Source: Gammaproteobacteria bacterium (lineage in GTDB: Bacteria; Pseudomonadota; Gammaproteobacteria; Acidiferrobacterales; Sulfurifustaceae). From it: a DNA stretch of 35,811 bases. A program made the position numbers and the translations under genes. Shown one piece after another: positions 1 to 7,936 of the stretch (the first letter of the stretch is position 1; each line of letters starts with the position of its first letter). The DNA lies in the NCBI GenBank assembly GCA_016199745.1, contig JACQFZ010000027.1, positions 1 through 35,811 of the forward strand. The letters are read 5' to 3'. The notes beneath the pieces are model-generated. The model ran no database searches and was not told the DNA's origin. It worked only from the letters and a program-made list of their open reading frames with translations.

Positions 1-102
1 CCATGACGGCGCTTCGTTACATTGTTAGGATCGCTACTTGATTCAGATCCCTAGCTTCACCGGGTGACACCGGTGGTTTTCTCCCTCCTTGGGAAAACAA
101 CT

Positions 103-438
103 TCACGACACAGCCTCGTGTCGCACCAGTTTGTACTCCATATACACGTCAGCGCCCGATCCTGTGCCGGTTTTGGTCAGCCTCAGAATGACGTTCTTTC
201 CCGTTCCACAACACGCTTCCAAGAACAATTTCGGTGTCGATGAATCCATCCACTTGTGGATTTTTAAGTCACTGATGCGAGCGTTGGTTGACTCGCGGTC
301 TCGCTGGGTCGAGGTGGCCGACGTGATCTGACGGCTTGAGCCCCACTCGAATTCTAAGATCGGAATCCAGTTTTTATGTCCGGCGGCATCGCTGGCGTTT
401 CCCTGCGTGATGCCCGAATAAAACATGAACATCGACAT
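103..438 (-). CDS. Hcp-like type VI secretion tube protein, short at the C-terminus
   Basis: The 111-residue product resembles the Hcp family, whose hexameric rings form the T6SS inner tube. Visible family features are the N-terminal strand ending in WIPILEFEWG and the central segment with KWMDSSTPKLFLEACCGTGK followed by a strand ending in LTKTG. Usual Hcp proteins are about 160 residues, so the last third is missing here. The reading frame stops just after the strand YMEYKL, and neither of the other two frames downstream looks like an Hcp tail. The ATG has a good AAGGAG site 8 bases upstream, so the start is real. No other complete T6SS gene is visible. It may be a decayed orphan or a divergent short Hcp. 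Confidence 0.65.
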   Translation of the reverse strand: MSMFMFYSGITQGNASDAAGHKNWIPILEFEWGSSRQITSATSTQRDRESTNARISDLKIHKWMDSSTPKLFLEACCGTGKNVILRLTKTGTGSGADVYMEYKLVRHEAVS

Positions 439-1043
439 TTCGTTTTCTCCTTAGCGGTCGCCACAGCGAGTCGTCGACATGGGCGACGCGGCGTTGTCTA
501 TCCTTAATTGTTGACAGCAAGCCGACGGGCGGCGAAACCGTACCCCTGTCGACTGCCGATGGTGGAGGGTTAGTGGAACCCAACGGTGATGGAGCCGTGT
601 TTGATGAAATTGCCGATACGGGCGGCGGGTTTTTCCATGGGTCGTGTTCTCCCGAAATAATTTTTAGACGAGTAGTTATGAACCGCGCATGCGGGTCGCG
701 ACTGGCACTGCTCGGAGATGAACGAGTAACTCGGTGTGATTATCTGCATGGCCTTCCTCCCTGGTGTCCGTGGCTGGTTCTTTTTAGTAATGCTTGCGCA
801 ATTCTATCGGCGAATTTTTCGGAATGTTTTGCAACTTGTGCCCAGCTGTCGGGCGAAAGACACCGCCGCGCTGAACATTGCCGGGTGTTCACAGAACGTG
901 AAACTCGGTTAGCAAACGGCCGCTGCTATCGCATTTTCCGAAGACTTGTAAGGCACGTCGATACCACTTTCATGGTGGCCGCCTCTCGGCGTTTACGACG
1001 CATGAACGCCGTTGGAAAGGATTGTGTTTGCGCCACGAAACGA
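439..1043. other. Stretch without a recognisable complete gene
   Basis: Between the Hcp-like gene and the glycosyltransferase no complete gene is convincing. A rightward open frame from 573 to 1277 runs antisense into the glycosyltransferase and shows no family motif, so it is treated as chance. A 22-codon PAAR-like fragment on the minus strand at 570-638 is listed separately. A 7-bp stem with an 11-base loop (arms CGGCGTT at 987-993 and AACGCCG at 1005-1011) lies just beyond the end of the glycosyltransferase. It has no U-tract, so it is only a weak terminator candidate. Confidence 0.5.
570..638 (-). pseudogene. PAAR-like N-terminal fragment (22 codons)
   Basis: The frame starts ATG and reads MEKPAARIGNFIKHGSITVG before a quick stop. 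PAAR-repeat proteins, which cap the T6SS VgrG spike, typically begin with a KPAARxGD-like motif followed by a HG turn, and this peptide matches that opening. A GGGAG stretch lies just upstream of the ATG. After the stop, no frame clearly continues the domain, so this would be a remnant rather than a working gene. Its position directly upstream of the Hcp-like gene on the same strand supports a common T6SS origin. The match is short, so chance cannot be excluded. Confidence 0.35.
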
Positions 1044-1904
1044 TCAAAGGGCCCACACCCGATATTTAATGGATCCATAGAGTCGACCGGTACGCCAGCC
1101 GAGTTCCCAAAGATAGCGCCCGCGGGTGTTAGGATCCAGCAAGGCCGGGAATTCCCTCACCAGCCAAATCCAGCAACTGATGACTCGTTTGCGACTCTGC
1201 CTTTTAAGGCCATGGAGTCGATAGCGCTTATACAATGCCACATCGTACTCTGCGTACTTGCGTGCCTGCCGCAGTAGCCGGCGAACAGAACTGCGATAGC
1301 GTACGTGCAATATCGCGTTGGGCAGCGGCGTCAACGGCACACCGCTTAGTTGAATCTTCCAACAAAAATCGATGTCGAACATGACGAGCAGTTTCTCGTC
1401 GAATCCGCCAACGGCGTCGAACACGGCGCGCTGTACACCCATGTTGCCGCAGCCGGCATGCGGTAAGAACGGGGGTTCGTACTTCTGAATGCCTTCGGGT
1501 TGGGGATTACGCCGATTGCGTGACAAGGGCGTGTTGTTGAGGCGCTCGACCTCGAACGGGCCGGAGACGAAGGCATTTTGCTTGAGCCCTTCGCCCATCG
1601 CTGCCACCCATCCGTCGGCAACGATGTCATCGGCATCACAAAAGGCGATGGCGGAACTACGGGCAGCGCGCACACCTTCATTCATGGCATGCGCCGCTCC
1701 TTGCCGGGCAAAGGCATTGACGGTGCGTAAGTTTGGTAGGCGATCGCGATAGCGGTCAACAACAACCATCGATTGATCGGTGCATCGGTTGTTGACGACG
1801 ATCACTTCCCACGGTTCCGACCAACGCTGCTGGGCCAATGACTCAAGCTGTTCGCCGAGCGTGGTCTCGGCGTTATAGCAGGCAATCACAACACTCAGAT
1901 TCAA
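1044..1904 (-). CDS. Family 2 glycosyltransferase
   Basis: The 286-residue protein is a GT-A fold glycosyltransferase that would move a sugar from a nucleotide donor onto a glycan or lipid acceptor at the cytoplasmic face. It opens with the classic LSVVIACYNAETTLGEQLESL strand-helix and has the metal-binding CDADD (D90, D92, D93). The segment PHAGCGNMGVQRAVFDAVGGFDE is typical of the acceptor part. No membrane segment is obvious. Translation must begin at a TTG: an in-frame TGA lies just upstream, and a GAGGGAAG ribosome site sits between the two. It follows the FkbM methyltransferase on the same strand after 174 bases, suggesting a small surface-glycan group. Donor and acceptor cannot be told from sequence. 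Confidence 0.9.
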   Translation of the reverse strand: MNLSVVIACYNAETTLGEQLESLAQQRWSEPWEVIVVNNRCTDQSMVVVDRYRDRLPNLRTVNAFARQGAAHAMNEGVRAARSSAIAFCDADDIVADGWVAAMGEGLKQNAFVSGPFEVERLNNTPLSRNRRNPQPEGIQKYEPPFLPHAGCGNMGVQRAVFDAVGGFDEKLLVMFDIDFCWKIQLSGVPLTPLPNAILHVRYRSSVRRLLRQARKYAEYDVALYKRYRLHGLKRQSRKRVISCWIWLVREFPALLDPNTRGRYLWELGWRTGRLYGSIKYRVWAL

Positions 1905-2078
1905 GCGACACTTCCCTCATTTTTATTTTTAGTATGCCCGCTTGTGCTGCTGTTTATGTTGCTAGCAAGAAAGACGCACTGGATAGCCGCCGCCTTTTTC
2001 ATTTCACCCCGATTACATGGAATCGATACGGATGTCTATAAATGCGGCAGCGTGGGCGCGCTACCGTCGGTTACTCGT

Positions 2079-3032
2079 TCATAGCGCCGCAGCGCTGATA
2101 CGAGAAAATACCAGATCGCATTCCTCGGAAATTTCCTCCACATTCCAAATGCGCTGCGGACGCGCCGGTCGTCGCGCTCGGGCATAGGCATGCGCCCCGT
2201 AGTCGTTGGTGATGCGATACACATTGAAACCTTCGTCGGCCAACATCGGCACAATCGCCATCGCCGACTCGGCCGCCGTCGGCGATCCTTTAGGACCACC
2301 GCCAACTTCGATCACGATTTCGAGCTCCGGCCGTGCGGCCGGCAACAGCGGCAACATTCCTTTGACCACGCCGATTTCGGCGCCCTCGACATCGATCTTG
2401 ATCACGCGCGCACGCGCGATGTCGTCGGGCGTCAGCAACTCGTGCAACGGCCGCGCATCGACAACACCTTCGTCCTCGAATCCGATATCGTCATAGGTCG
2501 AACTGGCGCCAAGATTGAATGCCGGCGCGCGGAACAAACGCAGCGTGCCGCTGACGGCGGCGGCGGCACAGTGCAGCGCACGAATATTGCTCGCCGAGTT
2601 GAGCGAAATATTGGCGCGCAACTGCTCGAATATGCTGGGCGACGCTTCAATCGCGACCACGCGGCCGCGATCGCCGATAACCGTCGAGGCCAACAATGAG
2701 TAGTAGCCAATGTTCGCACCGACATCGATGAAGACATCGTCGCGCTTAAGACGGTCGATGAACCAGCTCGTCAGGTTCGGCTCCCAACGGCCATACAGAA
2801 AAACGTAGCGTTGCACGATGTCGCGCGTTTCGCCGGCGATGAGACAACCGAATTGAGTGCGGGCGATAAAACGATGTGCCTGGTGCCGAAAAAACCGGTT
2901 CACACGTTCGTTGATTTCCGACAACACCAGCGTTCGCGGCGAATAGCGAACATAACGACGAAGAAGGTCCCAGACCCATGGCTTTTGCGCGAGCGTCTGT
3001 CTCGCAAGCTGTTTAAAGGCAGTAGTTACCAT
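2079..3032 (-). CDS. FkbM family SAM-dependent methyltransferase
   Basis: The 317-residue protein belongs to the FkbM family of O-methyltransferases, which often act on sugars or secondary metabolites. The SAM-binding motif I is VFIDVGANIGYYSLLAS at residues 100-115, followed by VVAIEASPSIFEQLRANI with the acidic residue expected to hold the SAM ribose. Later IKIDVEGAEIGVVKGM is the second family hallmark. The first 95 residues form a basic helical lead. A GGAGG site sits 4 bases before the ATG. It lies 75 bases after bioD on the same strand and could be read through from the biotin operon, but its likelier partner is the downstream glycosyltransferase, for example in methylating a surface glycan. 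The substrate is unknown. Confidence 0.88.
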   Translation of the reverse strand: MVTTAFKQLARQTLAQKPWVWDLLRRYVRYSPRTLVLSEINERVNRFFRHQAHRFIARTQFGCLIAGETRDIVQRYVFLYGRWEPNLTSWFIDRLKRDDVFIDVGANIGYYSLLASTVIGDRGRVVAIEASPSIFEQLRANISLNSASNIRALHCAAAAVSGTLRLFRAPAFNLGASSTYDDIGFEDEGVVDARPLHELLTPDDIARARVIKIDVEGAEIGVVKGMLPLLPAARPELEIVIEVGGGPKGSPTAAESAMAIVPMLADEGFNVYRITNDYGAHAYARARRPARPQRIWNVEEISEECDLVFSRISAAAL

Positions 3033-3107
3033 GCGCCCTCCCCGCTGGTCGCTTGTGACTTATCTCAACCAGTGTACGACGCGGCGCAAAATAAAATTAA
3101 TCGGGAA

Positions 3108-3788
3108 TTACCCGAGCAGCTGCGACACCATCGCCACACCTTCGGTACGCCATTTAGTGCCGGCGGGTTGATGCCCGACAATAGTTAGCGGAGGAGTACC
3201 AAGATAATGACTAAGGGCGGTGATAGTTTCACCACCGCTGTCGAACATGGGATCGAGCTGATTGGCAACCCAACCGGCGAAGGCACAACCATCACCGCGA
3301 ATCGCCCCGGCGGTTAGCAGCGCATGGTTGATACAGCCCAAACGCACGCCGACGACGAGCACCACCGGCAAGCCGATCACGCGCGCGATGTCGCTCATAT
3401 AAAGAGTGCTATCGAACGGCACCCGCCAGCCACCCACGCCTTCCACCACCAGCCAGTCGGCAGCCGCCGCCAACCGCTCGAAGTGCTGCTGCACCACTTG
3501 CGCCTGCATCGTCACCCCGATGCGTTCGGCCGCTACATGCGGTGCGATCGGCGGCAAAAACGCGTAAGGATTAACATCGCGGTAGTCGGCCATGAATGCC
3601 GATGCCGCTTGCAAGCGCTCGGCATCGTCCGACCGCAAGCCGGCGGCCGTCTGCCGGCAACCACTCGCCACCGGCTTCATACCAACAGCCCGCCGGCCGC
3701 TCGCCACCAGCGCACATAACAACGCTTCGGCGACTTGGGTCTTACCGACACCGGTGCCGGTGCCGGTCACAAACCAGCCGCCGATCAT
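3108..3788 (-). CDS. bioD: Dethiobiotin synthetase
   Basis: BioD uses ATP and CO2 to close the ureido ring of 7,8-diaminopelargonate, giving dethiobiotin, the penultimate step of biotin synthesis in the cytoplasm. The 226-residue length is normal. The P-loop GTGTGVGKT is at residues 9-17, KPVASG follows near residue 38, and VEGVGGWRVP is the conserved glycine-rich segment around the diaminopelargonate site. The ATG overlaps the bioC stop in an ATGA, so the genes are translationally coupled. It is the last gene of the bioF-H-C-D run. Confidence 0.96.
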   Translation of the reverse strand: MIGGWFVTGTGTGVGKTQVAEALLCALVASGRRAVGMKPVASGCRQTAAGLRSDDAERLQAASAFMADYRDVNPYAFLPPIAPHVAAERIGVTMQAQVVQQHFERLAAAADWLVVEGVGGWRVPFDSTLYMSDIARVIGLPVVLVVGVRLGCINHALLTAGAIRGDGCAFAGWVANQLDPMFDSGGETITALSHYLGTPPLTIVGHQPAGTKWRTEGVAMVSQLLG

Positions 3789-4678
3789 CGCCGCCGCCGA
3801 ATTTGGCTAAGCGGAATCGTCGCGGTCGCGCCGTGGCGCTGCAAGCGCACCGCCGGTACCCAAGCATGGCCGTACACGACTTCATACGTCGCTGGAATAC
3901 GCCCGTCTTGCGCCATCGCTTCGTAGGCCATACGAAAGCGCCGAAAGCGATCGCGCCCGGTTAGACCGCGCGACCGAGTGCGCTGCGCATTGCCGGCACC
4001 GATCGCCTTGAGATCGCCTAACACCCCGTCGACATCGGCATACGTAAGCGTGTAGTGCTCGACGTCCATTACCGGATCGGCAAAACCGGCGCGCACCAGA
4101 GCATCGCCGAGATCATGCATATCGAGAAAGCCGTGCACGTGGCCGGCGTTATCGATTCCGCGCCAGGCCGCTTTCAACTCGCGCAAGGTATCGGGACCGA
4201 AGGTGGTGAACATCAGCAATCCACTCGGCGCCAACACCCGCAGGAACTCGGCCAGCGCCGCTGCCGGATCGCACCATTGCAACATGAGGTTCGACCACAC
4301 CATATCGAACGCTTCGCCGGCGAACGGCAAACGTTCGGCATCGGCACAAACGAAACGCTTTTGACCGAACCAACCGGTCGCACGCCGTGCTTGCGCCGTC
4401 ATCGCCTGCGCCAGATCGACGCCGGTAAGCGATGCCGACCGATAACGGCGCGCCAGCGTGCGTGTGCCATAGCCGGTGCCGCAACCGGCGTCGAGAATAC
4501 GTGCCGGCGGATGCTTGATCGCATCGAGCCGCGTCAACATGTTGTCCGCTACTTGCCGTTGCAACACCGCCGCCGCCTCATAGGTCACGGCAGCGCGCTC
4601 GAAGTGCGCGCGCAAATGGCGCTTATTAAGGACGAACGGCGACGGTGCCGGCATGTCAGGGAGCGAACGCTCAGTCAT
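3785..4678 (-). CDS. bioC: Malonyl-ACP O-methyltransferase
   Basis: BioC methylates the free carboxyl of malonyl-ACP, disguising it so that fatty-acid synthesis can build the pimeloyl chain of biotin. The 297-residue protein has motif I ILDAGCGTGYGTRTLA from residue 61, LTGVDLAQAM as motif post-I, and WSNLMLQWCDP, a stretch characteristic of BioC. It overlaps bioH by 8 bases upstream and bioD by 4 bases downstream. Position between bioH, which removes the same methyl group, and bioD leaves little doubt about identity. Confidence 0.95.
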   Translation of the reverse strand: MTERSLPDMPAPSPFVLNKRHLRAHFERAAVTYEAAAVLQRQVADNMLTRLDAIKHPPARILDAGCGTGYGTRTLARRYRSASLTGVDLAQAMTAQARRATGWFGQKRFVCADAERLPFAGEAFDMVWSNLMLQWCDPAAALAEFLRVLAPSGLLMFTTFGPDTLRELKAAWRGIDNAGHVHGFLDMHDLGDALVRAGFADPVMDVEHYTLTYADVDGVLGDLKAIGAGNAQRTRSRGLTGRDRFRRFRMAYEAMAQDGRIPATYEVVYGHAWVPAVRLQRHGATATIPLSQIRRRR

Positions 4679-5435
4679 TCAAAAATTTCTCGATAGTTTC
4701 GATAAATTTATCGGCCTGCGACAGGAATGGCGCATGCCCGGCATCGGCAAAACGCTGCAGCCGCGCCCGCGGTAACGTGCGCACCAGATAATCGCCGGTC
4801 GAGATCGGCGTTAGCCGATCCTCCGCACCGTGCATCACCAGCGTCGGCACATCGATGCGCGACAACGCGGCACGCAGATCGGCCGTCTGCAAGATCGCCA
4901 AACCCGCGCGCAACGCGGCCAACGCCGGCGCACCGTGTTGCATCAATGCGCGGCGTAACTGGCGCAAACCGGCGCGCTCGGCATCGCTACTACCGAATTG
5001 CAAACTCAAAAACCGTCGCAAGGTGCGCGCGCTATCGACTTCGATGTCGCGCTTGAATTCAGCGAACACTTCCGGCGCCATGCCGTGTGGCCAATCATCG
5101 CTGCATACGAAATGCGGCGTAGCGGCGACGAGCACGAGCCGTGCAATTGCCTCGGGGCGCTGCAACGCTGCTGCCATCGCCGCCAGACCGCCTAACGACC
5201 AGCCGACCCAAACTGCGCGTGGCGGACATACCGCGAGCAATGCATCGACCAAGGTTGGCAACGTGAACGGTTGTTGCGGCATCGGGCTGCGACCATGGCC
5301 CGGTAAATCGACCCTCGTGACGCGAAAGCGATGGGCAAGTCGCTCGGCCACCGACGACCACACCCCGCCGTGCAATCCCCAGCCGTGAACCAACACGACG
5401 TCGGCGCCCGCACCTTGCTGCTCAATGTGCAACAT
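4671..5435 (-). CDS. bioH: Pimeloyl-ACP methyl ester carboxylesterase
   Basis: BioH hydrolyses the methyl ester of pimeloyl-ACP, ending the BioC-protected elongation cycle. The chosen ATG gives 254 residues beginning MLHIEQQGAGADVVLVHGWG. The open frame extends 61 codons further upstream, but that part overlaps bioF and has no family similarity. The alpha/beta-hydrolase triad is visible: S80 in GWSLGG, D206 in HGAEDRL and H234 in DAGHAPFL. These positions are close to those of the E. coli enzyme. The ATG lies inside the end of bioF (14-base overlap), and the stop overlaps bioC by 8 bases. Confidence 0.95.
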   Translation of the reverse strand: MLHIEQQGAGADVVLVHGWGLHGGVWSSVAERLAHRFRVTRVDLPGHGRSPMPQQPFTLPTLVDALLAVCPPRAVWVGWSLGGLAAMAAALQRPEAIARLVLVAATPHFVCSDDWPHGMAPEVFAEFKRDIEVDSARTLRRFLSLQFGSSDAERAGLRQLRRALMQHGAPALAALRAGLAILQTADLRAALSRIDVPTLVMHGAEDRLTPISTGDYLVRTLPRARLQRFADAGHAPFLSQADKFIETIEKFLND

Positions 5436-6597
5436 CGTCGCTCGACATAAACTGCGCGAGCGCTTCCAGCAAACGGTCGACATGCGCGTCGTCGTGAGCA
5501 CTGGAGAAGGTAATGCGCAAGCGCGCCGCGCCTGCCGGCACCGTCGGCGGCCGAATGGCCGGCACCCAGATACCGGAAGCACGCAAGTGCGCGGCCACGG
5601 CCAGCGCCCGATTGGCACTACCTAAGATCAACGGCTGGATCGGTGTATCACTCGGCGCGAGCGCGAAACCGAGCTCGCTAGCGCCACGGCGGAATCGCGC
5701 GACCAATTCCCGCAGCCGCGTCCGCCGCCACGGTTCGCTTTGCACCAGCTTCAAGCTAGCGCGCGTAGCTTCGGCGACTGCCGGCGGCAGCGCAGTAGTA
5801 TAGGTATAGGTACGCGCCTGCTGGATCAGTGTCTCGATTAATACCGCATCGCCAGCAACGAATGCCCCGAATGTCCCCATGGCTTTACCGAGCGTATCCA
5901 TCAAGATGACAGGCGACTTTATCGCCAGCCCAAAGTGCTCGAACGACCCCCGTCCATGAGCACCAAGTACCCCCAGACCGTGCGCGTCGTCGGCCAATAA
6001 GTAAGCACCGTGGTCCTGTGCAAGCTGCAGTAACGCCGGCAACGGTGCGAGATCGCCGTCCATGCTGAAGACGGCGTCGGTGGTAATCAGCTTTGTACCG
6101 CCGGGCTGCTGCTCTAACGCGCCGCGCAGTTGATCGGAATCGACATGCGGATATCGCTTCACCCGCGCCCGCGCTAGCCGGGCAGCATCGATCAATGAGG
6201 CATGGTTGAGCCGGTCCTCGTAAATGGGGTCGTGCCGCTGCATTAAAGCGGTAACGACACCAAGATTGGCCATGTATCCGGTAGAAAACAGGAGTGTACG
6301 CTCACTTCCAACGAAGTCGGCCAGCTCCTCTTCGAGCGCCGCATGCGCCCGGCTATGGCCACTAACGAGATGGGACGCACCCGCGCCGACGCCGTACTGG
6401 GCAGCTCCCCGTTGGAACGCCGCAATGACATCCGGATGCGTCGCCAGTCCGAGGTAGTCGTTGCTACAGAACGCCAATAAGCGTTCATTGCCAAGTTGCA
6501 GCTCCACCCCGGGCGACTCGACGGTCAGGCGCGTACGATAAAGCCCTTGCGCCCGGCGCTCGTCTAAATAGGCTTCGAGGTCCCTCGGATTCGACAT
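5422..6597 (-). CDS. bioF: 8-amino-7-oxononanoate synthase
   Basis: BioF is a PLP enzyme that condenses pimeloyl-ACP with L-alanine to make 8-amino-7-oxononanoate (KAPA). At 391 residues it is full length. Diagnostic stretches are FCSNDYLGLATHP near residue 43, DDAHGLGVLG near 203 and MDTLGKAMGTFGAF, whose K238 is the PLP lysine. It is the first gene of the leftward bio operon. A plausible sigma-70 promoter and a BirA-like site lie just upstream, in the 79-base gap before divergent comF. bioB, often placed between comF and bioF in gammaproteobacteria, is not here. Confidence 0.96.
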   Translation of the reverse strand: MSNPRDLEAYLDERRAQGLYRTRLTVESPGVELQLGNERLLAFCSNDYLGLATHPDVIAAFQRGAAQYGVGAGASHLVSGHSRAHAALEEELADFVGSERTLLFSTGYMANLGVVTALMQRHDPIYEDRLNHASLIDAARLARARVKRYPHVDSDQLRGALEQQPGGTKLITTDAVFSMDGDLAPLPALLQLAQDHGAYLLADDAHGLGVLGAHGRGSFEHFGLAIKSPVILMDTLGKAMGTFGAFVAGDAVLIETLIQQARTYTYTTALPPAVAEATRASLKLVQSEPWRRTRLRELVARFRRGASELGFALAPSDTPIQPLILGSANRALAVAAHLRASGIWVPAIRPPTVPAGAARLRITFSSAHDDAHVDRLLEALAQFMSSDDVAH

Positions 6598-6637
6598 TCG
6601 GTTAAAGTCTCAATAACCGCCAACGAGGCGGGCGCTC

Positions 6638-6665
6638 AGTTTAGAGCCAGGGATTTCACAGTCAA
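6638..6665 (-). promoter_or_regulatory. Putative sigma-70 promoter of the bio operon
   Basis: On the minus strand a -35 box TTGACT (6660-6665; 5 of 6 to consensus) is followed after 16 bases by TAAACT (6638-6643; 4 of 6). It would start transcription about 30-35 bases upstream of the bioF ATG. The -35 box lies inside one half of the BirA-like site, the layout expected for biotin repression. Based on consensus matching only. Confidence 0.5.
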
Positions 6666-6690
6666 CGGAAAAAATTGTGCTGGTTTACAA
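6659..6690 (-). promoter_or_regulatory. BirA-like operator upstream of bioF
   Basis: Known BirA operators are an inverted repeat of TTGTAAACC and GGTTTACAA with a 14-16 base spacer. On the minus strand there is an exact TTGTAAACC (complement of 6682-6690), then 14 bases, then CGTTGACTG (6659-6667), which matches 6 of 9 positions of the second arm. The imperfect arm contains the -35 box. The exact arm lies within the first codons of comF, so the site could also affect that gene. One perfect 9-mer in the right place is suggestive, not proof. Confidence 0.45.
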
Positions 6691-7378
6691 TCGCTTAAAA
6701 TATTTGCAGGAATGGCTGCTACCAAAGACCTGCCCGCTTTGCAGCCAATCGATTTCACGCGCGCGCGATCTCTGTGACGGTTGCACAAATACGTTACCGA
6801 CACTCAGCACTCATTGCCCACGTTGCGCAACACCCTACGATCCACCAATCGATAATTCCAACGCCTGCGGCCGCTGCCAACAAGACACACCCGCCTACAC
6901 ACGCGTGCTCGCTCCATTTCGCTATGCACCCCCCATCGACCGCTTAATCCAAGGCGCTAAATACAACGGCCGCCTCGACTGGGCCGCCCTCCTCGGCCGC
7001 TACCTCAACGAGCACATCGCCGCTAACGCCAGCGAGATCGACGCTATCGTTCCCGTACCCTTGCACCGCACACGTTTACGTTCGCGCGGTTACAATCAAT
7101 CGTTGGAACTCGCGCGCCCACTCGCCAAGGCCCTCCGCCTACCCCTCCGACGCAACATCAAACGCATCCGCGCAACTCGTCCGCAGATCGAATTGAAATT
7201 CAACGAGCGTGAAAAAAACGTACGTGATGCATTCGCCGTCGACGGATCATTAGACGGACTGCGCTTGGCGATAGTGGACGATGTGATGACATCAGGCGCT
7301 ACTGCTAACGCACTTGCGCGTTGTTTGCTGAGAGCAGGTGCGAACCGTATTGAGGTGTGGGTGGTGGCGCGAGCGTAA
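6677..7378 (+). CDS. comF: ComF family protein (phosphoribosyltransferase-like)
   Basis: ComF-type proteins link to uptake of single-stranded DNA in competent bacteria. The exact reaction is not settled. The 233-residue protein has N-terminal zinc-ribbon cysteines (CPLC, CDGC, CPRC, CGRC within the first 75 residues) and a C-terminal phosphoribosyltransferase fold with the PRPP loop LAIVDDVMTSGATANAL. The segment VPVPLHRTRLRSRGYNQS is the ComF hallmark. The start is a GTG; no in-frame ATG precedes the first zinc cysteines. It is divergent from bioF, a common gammaproteobacterial neighbourhood, and convergent with mshN across a repeat-rich gap. Confidence 0.93.
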   Translation: MLVYNRLKYLQEWLLPKTCPLCSQSISRARDLCDGCTNTLPTLSTHCPRCATPYDPPIDNSNACGRCQQDTPAYTRVLAPFRYAPPIDRLIQGAKYNGRLDWAALLGRYLNEHIAANASEIDAIVPVPLHRTRLRSRGYNQSLELARPLAKALRLPLRRNIKRIRATRPQIELKFNEREKNVRDAFAVDGSLDGLRLAIVDDVMTSGATANALARCLLRAGANRIEVWVVARA

Positions 7379-7456
7379 TTGATTAGGCGAACACAACCGC
7401 CCCCACCCTAACCATTCCCGCCCAGCGCGCGCGACTTCAGCGCGCCCGTTCAGCGG

Positions 7457-7481
7457 CGTGAGTGTCCACCGGACACTCACG
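7457..7481. repeat. 11-bp perfect hairpin downstream of comF
   Basis: CGTGAGTGTCC and GGACACTCACG form a perfect 11-bp stem around an ACC loop, 79 bases after the comF stop. No T-run follows on either strand, so it is not a standard intrinsic terminator. It may be a REP-like element or a transcript-stabilising stem between convergent genes. Confidence 0.55.
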
Positions 7482-7585
7482 AAAACTCCGCCTCACCCCC
7501 CGCTTCGCAGGGGAGGGGATGAAAAGCAAAAGCAAAAACGACTAGGCCATCAGTGACTCCCTACACGCGCCGCCACCGATCCATT

Positions 7586-7611
7586 CCCTCCCCCGCCACA
7601 GCGGGGGAGGG
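7586..7611. repeat. G/C-tract inverted repeat (dispersed-repeat type)
   Basis: CCCTCCCCCGC and GCGGGGGAGGG form an 11-bp perfect stem with loop CACA, flanked by more CTCACCCC / GGGGTGAG material from about 7491 to 7627. A related but different stem occurs at 30997-31019 after hglS. Such C-tract and G-tract inverted repeats are commonly dispersed in proteobacterial intergenic regions. No coding frame here is believable. Confidence 0.6.
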
Positions 7612-7705
7612 CTAGGGAGGGGGGTGAGTTAAATGGGTTTTTGCAGTTGTTGTTGCTGTTAATCCCCGTGTGGCGCATTCCGAGCATCGCAACTTTTGGC
7701 CTCGA

Positions 7706-7936
7706 GCGCGCAGGAAGCGCGCGGTCTGGCTCAGTACAGGGATGTACTGTGCCAGACATAGTTAGTGAGCCAAAAGTGAGAAGCGCAGGAAGGTTTTGCG
7801 CCACCCCGGGGGGTGCTTTCTTTTGGTGACTTTTCGGGTGCTGTACAGGGACGTACGAATGTCGCGAGCGCAGGATGCGCAGGAGCGACCACCCGCAAAG
7901 AAAAGTAACCCTGGGTTGCGGGGCGGAGCATCCCGC
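7706..7936 (+). ncRNA. Candidate CsrA/RsmA-binding RNA or dispersed repeat with GGA-loop hairpins
   Basis: Five hairpins occur in about 185 bases, all with GGA in the loop when read on the plus strand. They are: GCGCGC stem with loop AGGAA (7706-7722); a 15-bp stem with one mismatch and loop GGGA (7724-7757); GCGCA stem with loop GGAAGGTTT (7783-7801); GTAC stem with loop AGGGAC (7843-7856); and a GTCGC/GCGAC stem with inner GCGCA-GGA-TGCGC (7861-7889). The second reads GUACAGGGAUGU, a perfect fit to the CsrA consensus RUACARGGAUGU. A GCGGG/CCCGC stem followed by an AT-rich tail (7918-7950) could end such an RNA. No clear promoter was found. The alternative is an interspersed palindromic repeat that happens to carry these loops. 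Confidence 0.35.

Noticed and set aside
58-75. CACCGG/CCGGTG hairpin at the left edge considered as terminator of the Hcp-like gene
   Set aside because: Only a 6-bp stem, and no T-run follows on the minus strand.
573-1277. Rightward open frame of 234 codons
   Set aside because: No recognisable family; it runs antisense into the glycosyltransferase, whose motifs are clear, and overlaps the PAAR-like fragment.
7457-7481. Hairpin considered as intrinsic terminator of comF
   Set aside because: The stem is strong but is followed by AAAACTCC on the plus strand and by no T-run on the minus strand.
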